Assembly (NCBI GenBank): GCA_020112395.1
Contig: JACCEK010000001.1
Span: 1,271,309 to 1,335,308, forward strand
Direction: 5' to 3'
DNA length: 64,000 nt
From: Aerococcaceae bacterium DSM 111021
GTDB lineage: Bacteria; Bacillota; Bacilli; Lactobacillales; Aerococcaceae
Position numbers and translations under genes: made by a program. The notes beneath the pieces were generated by a model. That model searched no databases and was not told the origin of the DNA. It worked only from the letters and a program-made list of their open reading frames with translations. This document shows, one piece after another, positions 18,021 to 27,810 of the stretch (within the stretch, counting starts at the first letter, position 1; each line of letters begins with the position of its first letter).

Positions 18021-18050
18021 AAAAAAACCAGCTAGTCTAAAACCCGCTGG
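18021..18050 (-). terminator. Terminator between the ECF S-component gene and ybaB
   Basis: On the minus strand CCAGC (complement of 18046-18050) pairs with GCTGG (18028-18032), followed by seven T. It separates the dnaX-ECF transcript from ybaB. Confidence 0.7.
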
Positions 18051-18114
18051 ATTAAGCTGTAACTTCATTTCAACTTGCTACTTTGAAAGCGAGTAATAGT
18101 ACAATTTTGTGCTT

Positions 18115-18180
18115 GCAGGTTATCGTGAGTTTTCCGACAACCCGCAAACTTATTTACGGGTCTTCGTCAGTTTTACGACG
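18115..18180 (-). other. Cluster of competing hairpins after the ECF S-component gene
   Basis: Three stems share sequence: 18115-18124 with 18136-18145 (GCGGGTTGTC/GATAACCTGC on the minus strand), 18140-18144 with 18157-18161 (ACCCG/CGGGT), and 18065-type CGTC 18165-18168 with GACG 18177-18180. The first two cannot form together. The stretch lies in the 3' untranslated part of the ECF gene, before its terminator. No gene is visible between 17929 and 18208. Confidence 0.4.
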
Positions 18181-18208
18181 ATTCATTCAGCCAATCTCTC
18201 CTATAAAT

Positions 18209-18763
18209 TTACCTAAACCGATCAAACACCGGTTTAATTGGCCAATACAATAACGGTACTAATACTGCTGTTATTAAGCCAGTAAACATTGACGCTGGCA
18301 TAGCTGTGATTGCACTCGCTACCGCTGCGCCCATGACCGATCCGAGAATAAGCTGTTGTAAGATATATTTACAAAATATCACAACAATTTTCGTAATCGC
18401 GCCTATGATACCAATGGTTATAATATTTCTCATGCGGTTATCGTAGTCAAACACATAACGGTATAGACCTTCGACAACTAACAAGACAATGAAATTCTCA
18501 AGTAGCGTCAACCAAACAACGGGTAAATAACCCGATGTAATATCAAAGATAGCAAGTCCTAGTAAAGCGGATATCGCTCCTTTTTTAAAACCCATAAATA
18601 ATACCGCTAAAATAACAAGTGCATTCCCTGGGTGAACAAACGTGTTGCTAATTGCCGAGGGCATTGGTATTCGAATCATATAAATTGCCAATACAATTAA
18701 GGCTGAATACGTCGCCATCTGTGTTAAATCTCTCGTATCTATTTTTTCCTTCACACAAATCAC
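18209..18763 (-). CDS. ECF transporter S component, substrate unknown
   Basis: A 184-residue membrane protein with about six hydrophobic segments: LTQMATYSALIVLAIYMIRIPMP, then FVHPGNALVILAVLFMGFKKGAISALLGLAIFDITSGY. This HPGNA...GAISALLG-D layout marks an ECF S component. It begins 14 bp after dnaX and is probably co-transcribed, which is unusual for a vitamin uptake gene. The start is GTG; GTG 18754 after GGGTGA is an alternative. The substrate cannot be assigned; a B-vitamin or precursor is typical of the family. Confidence 0.72.
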   Translation of the reverse strand: MICVKEKIDTRDLTQMATYSALIVLAIYMIRIPMPSAISNTFVHPGNALVILAVLFMGFKKGAISALLGLAIFDITSGYLPVVWLTLLENFIVLLVVEGLYRYVFDYDNRMRNIITIGIIGAITKIVVIFCKYILQQLILGSVMGAAVASAITAMPASMFTGLITAVLVPLLYWPIKPVFDRFR

Positions 18764-18777
18764 CCATTCTCATATTC

Positions 18778-20913
18778 TTACCGATCGTAGTAAATATTCA
18801 CATTCTCTTCGCCAAATATTTCAATGGCTTTGGTTACAATCTCGGGAGGACCTTCTTCCTCTTCATCATCCTCATTATCTAATTCCATTGTTCGACGATC
18901 AGGTGAGCCTCCTTGTGAAAAGATGTCATCAATACTTCTCGCCGAGTTCGGCAAAGACGCTTCAAGTGAATCCATCAATCCGTTATTACCCGATTCAGTC
19001 TCTGACGGTGCATCTTGTCGCTCTTCCTTAGCCAGTTGACTTTGAGTAGCCACGGACGCCTCTACAGTTTGTGTGTTTTGATCTTCTTTATCCGCAGTAA
19101 TTGTGGCCTCTTCATCTGGCTTAGCTTCTTGAACCGTTTCCGTTACAGTCTCAACGACTTCTTGCTCTTCTTCCACATCATCTTCTATTGGAATCGGTGC
19201 ACCATTATTTTTCTTACGTAACATAGCATAGTTCTTACGCACATCAGCCCACTCACTGGCTAAGATAATGACAATCTTCATTGAAATACCTGCTTTTTGT
19301 TCTACAGTCTCTTCAATTAAGCGAATCAATTCACGGTCTTGTTGCACATCTCCAGCATAAGCTGGATTCGGGAAGCTAATCAAGACGCTGCCTTCACCTG
19401 CCGCAAGTGGCTCGGTATCAAAAAACTTTGCACGTTGTTGCGGTGACAATTCTTGTAGAACGTTTGACCAATGCTCCTTCATTAAGCCTATATGTTGGTG
19501 GGTCGCAGTATTTAGTACACGGTAGACTTTATTTAATTGCAACGCATACTGAGCTTGTTGACGAACGGGACGCTTACGGGGAATTTTCGGTTCTTCTTCC
19601 ACTGGCTTCGCATCATTTACCTCTGGCTCTAGTCCACCGTTTTGATTAATCGGTTGCACCTCACGGCTTTCAGTTTGCTTGCTTTGGAAAGTTTTAATCA
19701 GCTTGTCTTGACTCTGCACTTGTTGTGACAAAGCAGCCAAATTCTCTTCCAACTGACGCACTGTATCCATCAATGTAACTACCTCGCTTGGAGCACCATT
19801 CGACGCACTTGCTTGGTTGGGTCCTGACACTAGTTGACCTTTATCAGTCTGAGCCAATTGAATGGTCATCACTTCAATATACAAGTTAGGCGACGTTGTA
19901 AAACGCATCTTACCTTGTGTGTCATTCAATGTATCAATTAATAAATAATAGAAATTCGCCGGCACTTCCTCACGCAACGGTTGAATTTCACTTTCGCTTA
20001 GTAAGGTTTTATTTTGGTTGATATGTAGTGTTAATAACATATCACGGCTGAATAAGATGAGCTCATCAATAAAACGCGCCGCTTGCTTGCCTTTTTGAAG
20101 TTGATCTTTGACAATTCCTAACGCATCTTCAATATCTTGACGGTAGACCGTTCGAATATAATTCAAGAAAGCCAATTGATTAAGACTTCCCGACACTTCT
20201 AAAGCCGTGTCTACGGTCACTTCTTCCGTATTAAAAGATATCGCTTGATCTAAAAGACTAACCGTATCTCGCATCCCACCATTGGCAGAACGCGCAATAA
20301 TCGCCAAGGCTTCCTCTTCATAATCAATATTATCATGTTCAAGAATCTCAATCATTCTGCCCATAAGCTCTTGGTCTGTATAGAGTTGGAAGTCAAAACG
20401 TTGTGTACGAGACAAGATTGTCGCTGGAATTTTGTGCGCTTCCGTCGTTGCTAAGATAAACACAACTTGTTCAGGCGGTTCTTCTAATGTTTTCAACAGC
20501 GCATTGAATGCAGCTGTCGTTAACATATGCACCTCATCAATAATATACACTTTAAAGCGAGCTTGACTCGCTGCGTAACGAACATTTTCACGTAGTTCAC
20601 GAATCTCATCAACACCGTTATTCGATGCCGCATCAATCTCGACAACGTCTCCTAACTGGCCTTCAGTAATTAACTGACACATCTCACATTTATTACACGG
20701 ATTACCGTCCGTTTGGTTTGGACAGTTAATTGCCTTCGCCAGAATCTTTGCAGCACTTGTCTTACCTGTTCCACGCGGACCTGTAAATAAATAAGCGTGA
20801 CTAATATGATTCGACTTGATTGCATTTTTTAGTGTTTCTTTAATAATGGGTTGTCCAACCATCTCGTCAAATGTTTGCGGGCGCCAAACCCGGTAGAGCG
20901 CTTGATAACTCAT
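18778..20913 (-). CDS. dnaX: DNA polymerase III gamma/tau subunit
   Basis: A 711-residue clamp-loader ATPase. The N-terminal AAA+ part has WRPQTFDEMVGQ, Walker A GPRGTGKTSAAK, the zinc module CPNQTDGNPCNKCEMC, the IDEVHMLTTAAFNALLKTLEEPP box and SRTQRFDF. From about residue 370 comes a low-complexity coiled-coil linker, then the tau-type C-terminal domain that touches PolC/DnaE, and a very acidic tail. No frameshift signal was sought beyond eye. It is followed by the ECF S-component gene. Confidence 0.95.
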   Translation of the reverse strand: MSYQALYRVWRPQTFDEMVGQPIIKETLKNAIKSNHISHAYLFTGPRGTGKTSAAKILAKAINCPNQTDGNPCNKCEMCQLITEGQLGDVVEIDAASNNGVDEIRELRENVRYAASQARFKVYIIDEVHMLTTAAFNALLKTLEEPPEQVVFILATTEAHKIPATILSRTQRFDFQLYTDQELMGRMIEILEHDNIDYEEEALAIIARSANGGMRDTVSLLDQAISFNTEEVTVDTALEVSGSLNQLAFLNYIRTVYRQDIEDALGIVKDQLQKGKQAARFIDELILFSRDMLLTLHINQNKTLLSESEIQPLREEVPANFYYLLIDTLNDTQGKMRFTTSPNLYIEVMTIQLAQTDKGQLVSGPNQASASNGAPSEVVTLMDTVRQLEENLAALSQQVQSQDKLIKTFQSKQTESREVQPINQNGGLEPEVNDAKPVEEEPKIPRKRPVRQQAQYALQLNKVYRVLNTATHQHIGLMKEHWSNVLQELSPQQRAKFFDTEPLAAGEGSVLISFPNPAYAGDVQQDRELIRLIEETVEQKAGISMKIVIILASEWADVRKNYAMLRKKNNGAPIPIEDDVEEEQEVVETVTETVQEAKPDEEATITADKEDQNTQTVEASVATQSQLAKEERQDAPSETESGNNGLMDSLEASLPNSARSIDDIFSQGGSPDRRTMELDNEDDEEEEGPPEIVTKAIEIFGEENVNIYYDR

Positions 20914-20964
20914 TTATTATCCCCTTCCACATGTTCATAGTCTTACTCATTATAAACAAAAATA

Positions 20965-21008
20965 CCCTTCATGACTATGAAATAAAAATGAATTCACAGT
21001 CATAAGGG
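20965..21008 (-). terminator. Terminator after pepO
   Basis: CCCTT and ATGACT arms at 20965-20976 pair with the AGTCAT/AAGGG arms at 20999-21008 around an AT-rich loop. A T-rich tract follows on the minus strand. Confidence 0.7.
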
Positions 21009-21032
21009 AAGTATTAACTCTCTATACTAATT

Positions 21033-22937
21033 CTACCATATTACCACACGCTCTTCAGGTGAAAAATACATCTTATCGCCTTCTTTGACATCAAAGGTCT
21101 CATAAAACTCGTCTAAATTACGTACTTGAATATTCGCACGCAATTCAGCCGGTGAATGCACATCAATCGATAATAATAATTGTTGATATTCAGGTCGTGC
21201 TTTCAAGCTCCAAATACGCGCCCAGTTCATAAAGAATTCAGCTAAGTTCGCATCATCTTCTTGCTTGGCCGCTTCTAAGGCAGCTGTTAACCCGCCGCCA
21301 TCTGCAATGTTTTCAGATACTGTTAACTTACCATTTACCTTACCTCCAGCAATGTCAATTCCGTCCCATTGCTTAATCATCGCTTGAGCCTTTTGATCAA
21401 AGGCTTCCAGATCTGCTTCTGTCCACCAATTATTCATATTTCCTTGTGCGTCAAATTTTGCTCCATTATTATCAAACGCATGCGACACCTCATGAGCAAT
21501 CACTGCCCCAATTCCTCCGTAATTTTCACTACGAGATTGATTCACATTATAGAACGGCGCTTGTAAAATCGCAGCTGGGAAGCAAATTAAATTATAATTC
21601 GGATGGAAGTAAGCATTCACAGTTGCAGCACTCATACCCCATTCACTGCGATCAACATCTTTATTCCAACGCGCAAAGTCACGTTCATTAAACTGACGTG
21701 TAAACTCCGCAGTATTCGCATAAAAACTCGCATCTTCATCAACTTTTAACTGAGTGAAAATCGCTGGATATGTATCAGGGTATCCTACAAAAATATCTAA
21801 CGCATCTAATTTCTGAATCGCTAGGTCAATCGTTTCCGGTGTCAGCCACGTATTTGCTTTCAAACGATTTTGATAGACTTGGATCATCGCTTCAACCATC
21901 TCGCGCACGTCTTGACGAGCTTTCTCTCCAAAGTATTTCTTACCGTAATAATCCCCAACTACTTGACTAAACGTGTTAATCGCAAAATAGTAAGCATGCT
22001 TTTCGGCACTTTGTGTCTTAGGACTTCCCGACAAAGCCAATTGATATAGACTTCCCGCTTGACGAATCTCTTCAGATAACATTGTAGTTTGGCTGTTGGC
22101 TAAATTCACAATCATCCACGCTCTTAGTAGTTCAATATTCTCATCATTTACAACTTTTTGAAAGGCTTCAAAAAATTTAGGCTGTGTGACAATGGCTTTA
22201 TCAATCTCTTCGCCTAACAACTCTTTAAATAATGCCAAAAAATTAAATTCATTCGAATAAGCTTGAATTTCTTCCGGTGTACGTGGATTATACGTAATTG
22301 TATAGTCCGCTAACTCCTCGGAACTCTTCATATGTGGAATGAATAACGCATCGAATTCAATGGCTTGATTTACTAACTTTGTCGCCTCCGCCGCATCAAA
22401 ATCCATTAACTCAAGTACTTTTTGGCTCATATCTTTGTAAACAGTTAACAAGCGCTCGCCCGCTTCATTTCCTTCTTGGTAATACGTCGTATCCGGTAAT
22501 ATTTTACCAGGCACAGATAAACCTAAGATATACGTCGTCGTATCTTTCATATCTGGTGCAATCCCTAAAGAGAAAGGTAATGGTAAATCATATAATGCCC
22601 ACTCTGATGCAATCGCTTGCAATTCTTTGATAGATTGTAATCCATTTAACTTTTCAAACAAGGGTTGTACAGGTTGCGCTCCTAAAGAGTCTCGCTCTTT
22701 GAAATTCATCGCTTGTTGGTAATACTTAATCATCTCAGCTTGTTCAGCATTGGTTAAATCAATCTTACCATCAACCATCGCATTGATATCTTCCATTAAT
22801 AATTCCTCTACCCCATCACGTAGATTCATAAACCCACCCGTTGATGGTTTATCATCTGGAATAACCGCCGTTTCAAGCCATTCACCATTTACTGCATGGT
22901 ATAAATCATCTTTTATCAGTTGTTCGTTCACTGCCAT
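21033..22937 (-). CDS. pepO: M13-family neutral endopeptidase (PepO)
   Basis: A 634-residue zinc metallopeptidase. It has the HExxH motif in VIAHEVSHAFDNNGAKFD (about residue 480), the downstream third ligand glutamate in ENIADGGGLTAAL, and the substrate-binding NAYFHPNYNLICFPAAILQ-type segment. There is no signal peptide, so it is cytoplasmic, as PepO is in lactic acid bacteria, where it cuts oligopeptides taken up by Opp. ATG 22937 is chosen because TAGGAGTG lies 7 bp upstream. It is monocistronic. Confidence 0.94.
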   Translation of the reverse strand: MAVNEQLIKDDLYHAVNGEWLETAVIPDDKPSTGGFMNLRDGVEELLMEDINAMVDGKIDLTNAEQAEMIKYYQQAMNFKERDSLGAQPVQPLFEKLNGLQSIKELQAIASEWALYDLPLPFSLGIAPDMKDTTTYILGLSVPGKILPDTTYYQEGNEAGERLLTVYKDMSQKVLELMDFDAAEATKLVNQAIEFDALFIPHMKSSEELADYTITYNPRTPEEIQAYSNEFNFLALFKELLGEEIDKAIVTQPKFFEAFQKVVNDENIELLRAWMIVNLANSQTTMLSEEIRQAGSLYQLALSGSPKTQSAEKHAYYFAINTFSQVVGDYYGKKYFGEKARQDVREMVEAMIQVYQNRLKANTWLTPETIDLAIQKLDALDIFVGYPDTYPAIFTQLKVDEDASFYANTAEFTRQFNERDFARWNKDVDRSEWGMSAATVNAYFHPNYNLICFPAAILQAPFYNVNQSRSENYGGIGAVIAHEVSHAFDNNGAKFDAQGNMNNWWTEADLEAFDQKAQAMIKQWDGIDIAGGKVNGKLTVSENIADGGGLTAALEAAKQEDDANLAEFFMNWARIWSLKARPEYQQLLLSIDVHSPAELRANIQVRNLDEFYETFDVKEGDKMYFSPEERVVIW

Positions 22938-23032
22938 AAACCACACTCCTATTAGTATATTAAATTCATTATAACACGGTTATATTAAGCACGAATGAAG
23001 TGATGCTCACGTCAGGTCGGTTTATGTCCTAT

Positions 23033-23081
23033 AAAAAAAATGAGCCTAGACAGCCGACAAATTGTCAGCAGCTAAGCTCAG
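23033..23081 (-). terminator. Terminator after the HIT gene
   Basis: On the minus strand TGAGCTTAGCTGCTGACAA pairs with the TTGTCGGCTG...AGGCTCA arm, followed by eight T. Confidence 0.85.
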
Positions 23082-23090
23082 TAAATCTAA

Positions 23091-23519
23091 TTAAATTCCT
23101 AATTCTTTACGAATATCAGAAGCCATCTTCTCATGTGCTGCTTCATCGAGGTATGTTTCTTTAGGATTCATCGCAAAGGGCGTTCCCCACTCAAATTCGC
23201 CTTCATATTTAGGCACAAGATGGAAGTGTAGGTGCGAACCGCCATCGCCGTATGCACCGTAGTTAATTTTGTCAGGTTGGAAAAGTTTATGCATTGCTTT
23301 AGCAACTTTATTTACATCAGCAAAGTATTTATTTCGCTCTTCATCTGTAATATCAACCATTTCGCTCACATGCTCCTTATACGCAACAATGATACGTCCT
23401 GGATGACTTTGTTCACGGAAAATGATTACTAGTGACGTTTCAAGTTCACCTACCAGATAGCCAAACTCATCTAATAATTCACCTTTTTGACAATAACCAC
23501 AATTTGGATCTAAAACCAT
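23091..23519 (-). CDS. HIT-family (histidine triad) hydrolase
   Basis: A 142-residue protein. The histidine triad is HLHFHLVPK; an N-terminal C-x2-C (CGYCQKGE) and the RIIVAYKEHVSEM strand agree with the nucleotide hydrolase/transferase family. Substrate is unclear, as for most bacterial HIT proteins. ATG 23519 is used because GGAGGTATGTAAT lies directly before it; the ATG at 23534 overlaps that site. It is a single gene with its own terminator. Confidence 0.9.
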   Translation of the reverse strand: MVLDPNCGYCQKGELLDEFGYLVGELETSLVIIFREQSHPGRIIVAYKEHVSEMVDITDEERNKYFADVNKVAKAMHKLFQPDKINYGAYGDGGSHLHFHLVPKYEGEFEWGTPFAMNPKETYLDEAAHEKMASDIRKELGI

Positions 23520-23611
23520 ATTACATACCTCCATTTTCTTATTTTACTTTATTATATAGGAGTTTTAACAAGCATCCTATACTCGAGTAAAATATTTTTG
23601 CCCGCAGCGCG

Positions 23612-26029
23612 TTATGCTAAACGAGAAGCGTTCTTACCAGCAATGCGACCGAACGTAAAGATATCTGATAAAGCATTCCCACCTAGACGGTTCCCTGCAT
23701 GAATCCCTCCAGCAACTTCTCCAGCTGCATATAGACCCGGAATAATATCGCCGTCTTTAGTCAATACATGTGTATCTGAGTCGATTTTTAATCCACCCAT
23801 TGTATGATGGACCGCTGGTTTTCTTGGTGTTGCATAAAAGGGTGCTTTCTCAACTTTATATTCAAAGGCCCCTTTATGAAACTCTGGATCTTCCCCGGCT
23901 TCAACATACGAATTGTATTTATTAATGGTTTCAACTAATACCGCCGGATCCATACCAATCATCTCAGCTAATTCTTCTAGCGTATCTGCGCGGAATAGAA
24001 TACCTTGCGCGACTTCTTTCTCAATCTTCTCATCATTGGTATTCATGGCAGTGTTTTTAATATTTTCATCTGCGATTAAGTAGAATAAACCACCATGATC
24101 GATCGCTGCTTTAGATAATTCATCTCGACTACCATATTCGTTAACGAACCGTTTACCTTCTTGGTTAACCATTATAAAGTTTGCGGGTGGCACTTGTAGT
24201 CCTGAGAATAGCGCTCCAGTATTTGGATCGGTTGTTGGTAACATTTGAATATAACCCATATCAACTAAATCTGCGCCAACACTCTCACCTAAACGAATAC
24301 CGTCACCCGTAATAGCAGGTGAATTCGATGTTTTAATATCATCCGCAATCTCAGCCCAATATGTATTATATTTTTGAAGCATCTTCGTGTTTGAACCAAA
24401 TCCACCTGAAGCAAGAACGACTGAGTCTGCATGAACGATAACTTTGCGCTTGTTGGGTCCATAAGCAATTAAGCCGACAACTTTACCGTCTTCAACGATT
24501 AATTCTTCCACTGACGTATCTGTTATAATCTCTCCACCGTGAGCAAGTACGTATTTCTGAAGGGCATCAACATAAGCAAATCCTTCATTCTCTTTCGGTT
24601 TGTGACCTCTTCTCCAGTTCGCTCCCACTGGCATTTGGACATTCTCTTTATCGAATTCAACCCCGATATCTTCTAACCAGTGAACTGAGTCTAAGACATT
24701 ATCCGTTAACGTCTTCACTAAATCATAGTTTCCGTAAGCTTCATTGCCTTCTAGGTCATGTCGTTTACCACCTAGATATGTTTGAATTCGATGCCATAAA
24801 GTTGAATCAAATAAAAATTCTTCTTTCCCATCAACTTGGTTGAAATAGTCTTGAATTTGTTCTTTAAGCATATTAAAGTCTTCACGGTATTCCGCGTGGA
24901 TTTCTGCTTCATCCAGCTCAAGAATGCCTTTTAACGTTGTATCTTCACCGGCTAAAGCTGTCATCCCATTTTGCCAGACAGGGTTGGCCGCATTCATTGG
25001 TCCACCCGTTCTAACTGTGTTACCACCAATCGATGGGAATTTTTCAAGCAATGTTACTTTTTTGCTTTCTTGAAGTGTACTTGCGGCTGCACTTAATCCC
25101 GCTCCCCCACCACCAATCACAACCACGTCAGTTGTGATTTCAAGTGGTTCTTCTTGAGGTTGTTGCGTTACTCGACGACGTTTTCTCATAACTTCTGCAT
25201 CTGCTCCAGCTAATTCAACCGCAGTAGCTACTCCATCAATAACCCCTTTACTTGTCACTGTTGCGCCAGAAATAACGTCAACGTTTAACGTTTGACCGTC
25301 TAGAATTTCTTCTGGAATACGTGTGAATACAACATCCGCAATTCCTGCTGACTCGCCTTCAGTATCAATTTCAATCGCTTCAATACGGTTCTTTGATAAG
25401 CGAACCACCATTGGTAAATCACCATTATGCCCAGGTGTTGTCACTGAATATTCACCTGGAACAAACTCAATTTCTTCCGGGATATTTAATAAATTTGCCA
25501 CATCTGTAAAACGAACGAATTTTTTGAAGCAACTTTCAAGAAACTCAATTGTTTTTTGATCTTTTAATTGCTCGTTTTCATCAAAGGCTTCATGCACACG
25601 TCCTAATAGAAATTCACTTCCTGGCATCACTATCGCATTTACACCCGGTGCGTCTAAGACTTGGCGTAAATGTAGTTGCGAACGTGACGACCCTTGAACA
25701 TCATAAGATGCCCCTACAATCATCACAGGTTTACCATCGAACGGATGCACTTTGAAAGATAACCATTCTAAGGTGCTCTTTAACGCAGATGGTATCGAGT
25801 GATTATGTTCTGGTGTCCCAATAATGACCCCATCAGCTTCCATAATTTTTTGGTTTAACTCTTGAATCACTTCACTGTCCGTTTGATCATTAGATTGGTT
25901 AAACATAGGCACTTTGTCTATTTCTAACACTTCAATATCAACATCTGTAAAATGCTCTTTCATAAAATGCAGCAACATTCGGTTATAAGAAAATTCAGCG
26001 TTCGTACCAACAATCCCAACAAATTTCAT
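23612..26029 (-). CDS. Three-domain flavoprotein: NAD(P)H:FMN reductase - FMN-binding - fumarate-reductase-like, probable enoate reductase
   Basis: An 805-residue soluble protein. Domain 1 (about 1-185) is an NADPH-dependent FMN reductase ([48 protein letters not shown]). Domain 2 (about 190-280) is an FMN_bind domain with [15 protein letters not shown], the site where ApbE attaches FMN to a Thr. Domain 3 (about 300-805) is a fumarate-reductase FAD domain ([16 protein letters not shown], then TMGGLKID and the closing [12 protein letters not shown]). There is no signal peptide. This layout matches cytosolic NAD(P)H-dependent acrylate, hydroxycinnamate or fumarate reductases. It lies 24 bp downstream of a second FMN-reductase gene, opposite a LysR gene. 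The substrate is unknown; no apbE gene is in the window. Confidence 0.88.
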   Translation of the reverse strand: MKFVGIVGTNAEFSYNRMLLHFMKEHFTDVDIEVLEIDKVPMFNQSNDQTDSEVIQELNQKIMEADGVIIGTPEHNHSIPSALKSTLEWLSFKVHPFDGKPVMIVGASYDVQGSSRSQLHLRQVLDAPGVNAIVMPGSEFLLGRVHEAFDENEQLKDQKTIEFLESCFKKFVRFTDVANLLNIPEEIEFVPGEYSVTTPGHNGDLPMVVRLSKNRIEAIEIDTEGESAGIADVVFTRIPEEILDGQTLNVDVISGATVTSKGVIDGVATAVELAGADAEVMRKRRRVTQQPQEEPLEITTDVVVIGGGGAGLSAAASTLQESKKVTLLEKFPSIGGNTVRTGGPMNAANPVWQNGMTALAGEDTTLKGILELDEAEIHAEYREDFNMLKEQIQDYFNQVDGKEEFLFDSTLWHRIQTYLGGKRHDLEGNEAYGNYDLVKTLTDNVLDSVHWLEDIGVEFDKENVQMPVGANWRRGHKPKENEGFAYVDALQKYVLAHGGEIITDTSVEELIVEDGKVVGLIAYGPNKRKVIVHADSVVLASGGFGSNTKMLQKYNTYWAEIADDIKTSNSPAITGDGIRLGESVGADLVDMGYIQMLPTTDPNTGALFSGLQVPPANFIMVNQEGKRFVNEYGSRDELSKAAIDHGGLFYLIADENIKNTAMNTNDEKIEKEVAQGILFRADTLEELAEMIGMDPAVLVETINKYNSYVEAGEDPEFHKGAFEYKVEKAPFYATPRKPAVHHTMGGLKIDSDTHVLTKDGDIIPGLYAAGEVAGGIHAGNRLGGNALSDIFTFGRIAGKNASRLA

Positions 26030-26053
26030 AATTAATTACCTCCTATAACGTAA

Positions 26054-26653
26054 TTATTTCCAAGTAAATGACATTTGACTCTTTCTAATTTTAGATGAAG
26101 ATTCTAATAACCTATTTGTTATTTCAACAAACTCAACGAACTCTTCAAAAACCTCTTCCAGTTCTTCAACTTTTGTTTGATTTTTTAAATTGCCTTCCTC
26201 ATCAAATGCTTGGCCAGAATGCCCTAATAAGAATTCAGAACTCGGCATAATACGCGCTTTAAGTTCAGGCGCATCTAGAATCTGACGTAAATGTGCTTGC
26301 GCTCGTGATGACCCGAGTGAGCCTAGGGAAGCTCCTGTAATTAAGACTGGTTTGTTTAATAAAGGCTGGGTTGTATATGAAAGCCATTCTAATAAGCTTT
26401 TCAATGCAGCTGTAATCGTGTGATCATATTCTGGTGTACTAATAATAACGCCGTCTGCGGCAAGTATCTTATCTGATAATTCTTGAATGCCTTTCGGAGC
26501 AATTCTTTCTTTAGGTTCATTAAAAGCAGGTAAATCTTTAATTTCACAGAGTTCAATATCTGCTTGTGAACTAAAATGCTTTTGAATATATTGTAATAAT
26601 TGGCGGTTTGTCGACTGATCTGAGTTTGTACCTACAATTCCTATCAATTTCAT
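26054..26653 (-). CDS. NAD(P)H-dependent FMN reductase
   Basis: A 199-residue flavodoxin-like reductase (KLIGIVGTNSDQSTNRQLLQ, STPEYDHTITAALKSLLEWL, GSSRAQAHLRQILDAPEL). It is plainly a paralogue of the first domain of the large flavoprotein encoded just downstream; the two match nearly end to end. It could feed electrons to that enzyme or to its FMN. The pair is preceded by a divergent LysR gene, like the hcrA-hcrB hydroxycinnamate reductase pair of lactobacilli. The ribosome site is AAAGGAA. Confidence 0.88.
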   Translation of the reverse strand: MKLIGIVGTNSDQSTNRQLLQYIQKHFSSQADIELCEIKDLPAFNEPKERIAPKGIQELSDKILAADGVIISTPEYDHTITAALKSLLEWLSYTTQPLLNKPVLITGASLGSLGSSRAQAHLRQILDAPELKARIMPSSEFLLGHSGQAFDEEGNLKNQTKVEELEEVFEEFVEFVEITNRLLESSSKIRKSQMSFTWK

Positions 26654-26832
26654 CTTTAAAATTCCTTTCTATTCAATGCGCATGTGACAAATTGAGCATG
26701 GTGTCGTAAAAAAATTTATCCCATGAACTTCAATACTTTATACCTATATAATAAATATTAATGAGCCCATTGTGAAGTATTTATTTAGTTATGATATCAT
26801 AAGTAAAAAGCTATAAGAAAGAAGTGTGACAT

Positions 26833-27768
26833 ATGTCTCTGAATAATTATCAAGATATCTTGCAATACATTGATGTGCTACTCAAACATAATTCATTCAC
26901 TAAAGCAGCCAAAGATCTGTACATTTCTCAACCTTATCTCACTCAAATTATTAAGAAAATCGAAGATGACTTAGGCACCGAAATCATTAATAGAAAAAGC
27001 CCTCAGCTACAATTAACTGAAGCAGGAAAAGTGTATTATCAATATTTGGAAAATTCAGAAGCCGAATTAAATCAATTGAAAAACACGTTAATTCAATACA
27101 ATGAAGATTCTCCCATTTCTCTCAGTATTGGTGTCTTGTCTAGTCTCGCAACCTTTATCTTACCGATTACTTTACCAAAATTTGTTCAAGCACATCCCGA
27201 AGTCACGTTAACGATTCTAGAAGATTTACCAAGTAACAGTGAAGCGAAAGCAATGAATCAAGAGATTGATTTCTATATTGGTCAAAATCCAGAGACAGTC
27301 TCCCCTTCGTTGATAACACATCTTTGTGGAACCCATCGGTATTATGCTGTGATTCCACCTAGTTCGGATTTATATGTCAGTGGCTCCGTTCAATTAAGCC
27401 CTAATACAATTGCGATTGATAAATTATTAAGCCAAGACTTAGTTCTAACTTCGAGTGGATCTGCCATTCGCCGTCAAATTAACCGACTTTTAAAACGCTA
27501 CAATATCACGCCTAATATTGTTCTAGAAAGCACAAATATTTACACTGTTTCGAAATTTGCAGAACATGGTACAGGTGTTGCTTTTATCCCTGAAAGTGCC
27601 GTGCCTACTTTACAGGAAGATTTAGAATATAATTTATATCCTATCTCCCTCGACTTAATGTCCGTTGATTTCTTTATCGCTTACTCTTCACAACTTTATT
27701 TAACTGATCTGCATCATGATTTCTTGAATCGATTCATTACGAATGTGCAGACGCATTTGATAGTATAA
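26833..27768 (+). CDS. LysR-family transcriptional regulator
   Basis: A 311-residue LTTR. The N-terminal HTH reads HNSFTKAAKDLYISQPYLTQIIKKIEDDLGTEIINR; the rest is the two-lobed effector domain with LSIGVLSSLATFILPITLPKF. It is divergent from the flavoprotein genes with 179 bp between, the usual place for a LysR regulator of its neighbours. In the gap AATACTT (26732-26738) and AAGTATT (26775-26781) are inverted, and ATGATATCAT (26791-26800) is a palindrome. The inducer is unknown but is probably the reductase substrate. Confidence 0.88.
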   Translation: MSLNNYQDILQYIDVLLKHNSFTKAAKDLYISQPYLTQIIKKIEDDLGTEIINRKSPQLQLTEAGKVYYQYLENSEAELNQLKNTLIQYNEDSPISLSIGVLSSLATFILPITLPKFVQAHPEVTLTILEDLPSNSEAKAMNQEIDFYIGQNPETVSPSLITHLCGTHRYYAVIPPSSDLYVSGSVQLSPNTIAIDKLLSQDLVLTSSGSAIRRQINRLLKRYNITPNIVLESTNIYTVSKFAEHGTGVAFIPESAVPTLQEDLEYNLYPISLDLMSVDFFIAYSSQLYLTDLHHDFLNRFITNVQTHLIV

Positions 27769-27810
27769 AAAAATATCGTTAGATTCTTCGAGGAATCTAA
27801 CGATATTTTT
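27769..27810. terminator. Bidirectional terminator between lysR and the KdgT-like gene
   Basis: An 18-bp perfect stem (27769-27786 with 27793-27810) with A and T tracts in its arms serves both convergent genes. The last bases overlap the stop region of the permease gene. Confidence 0.92.
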
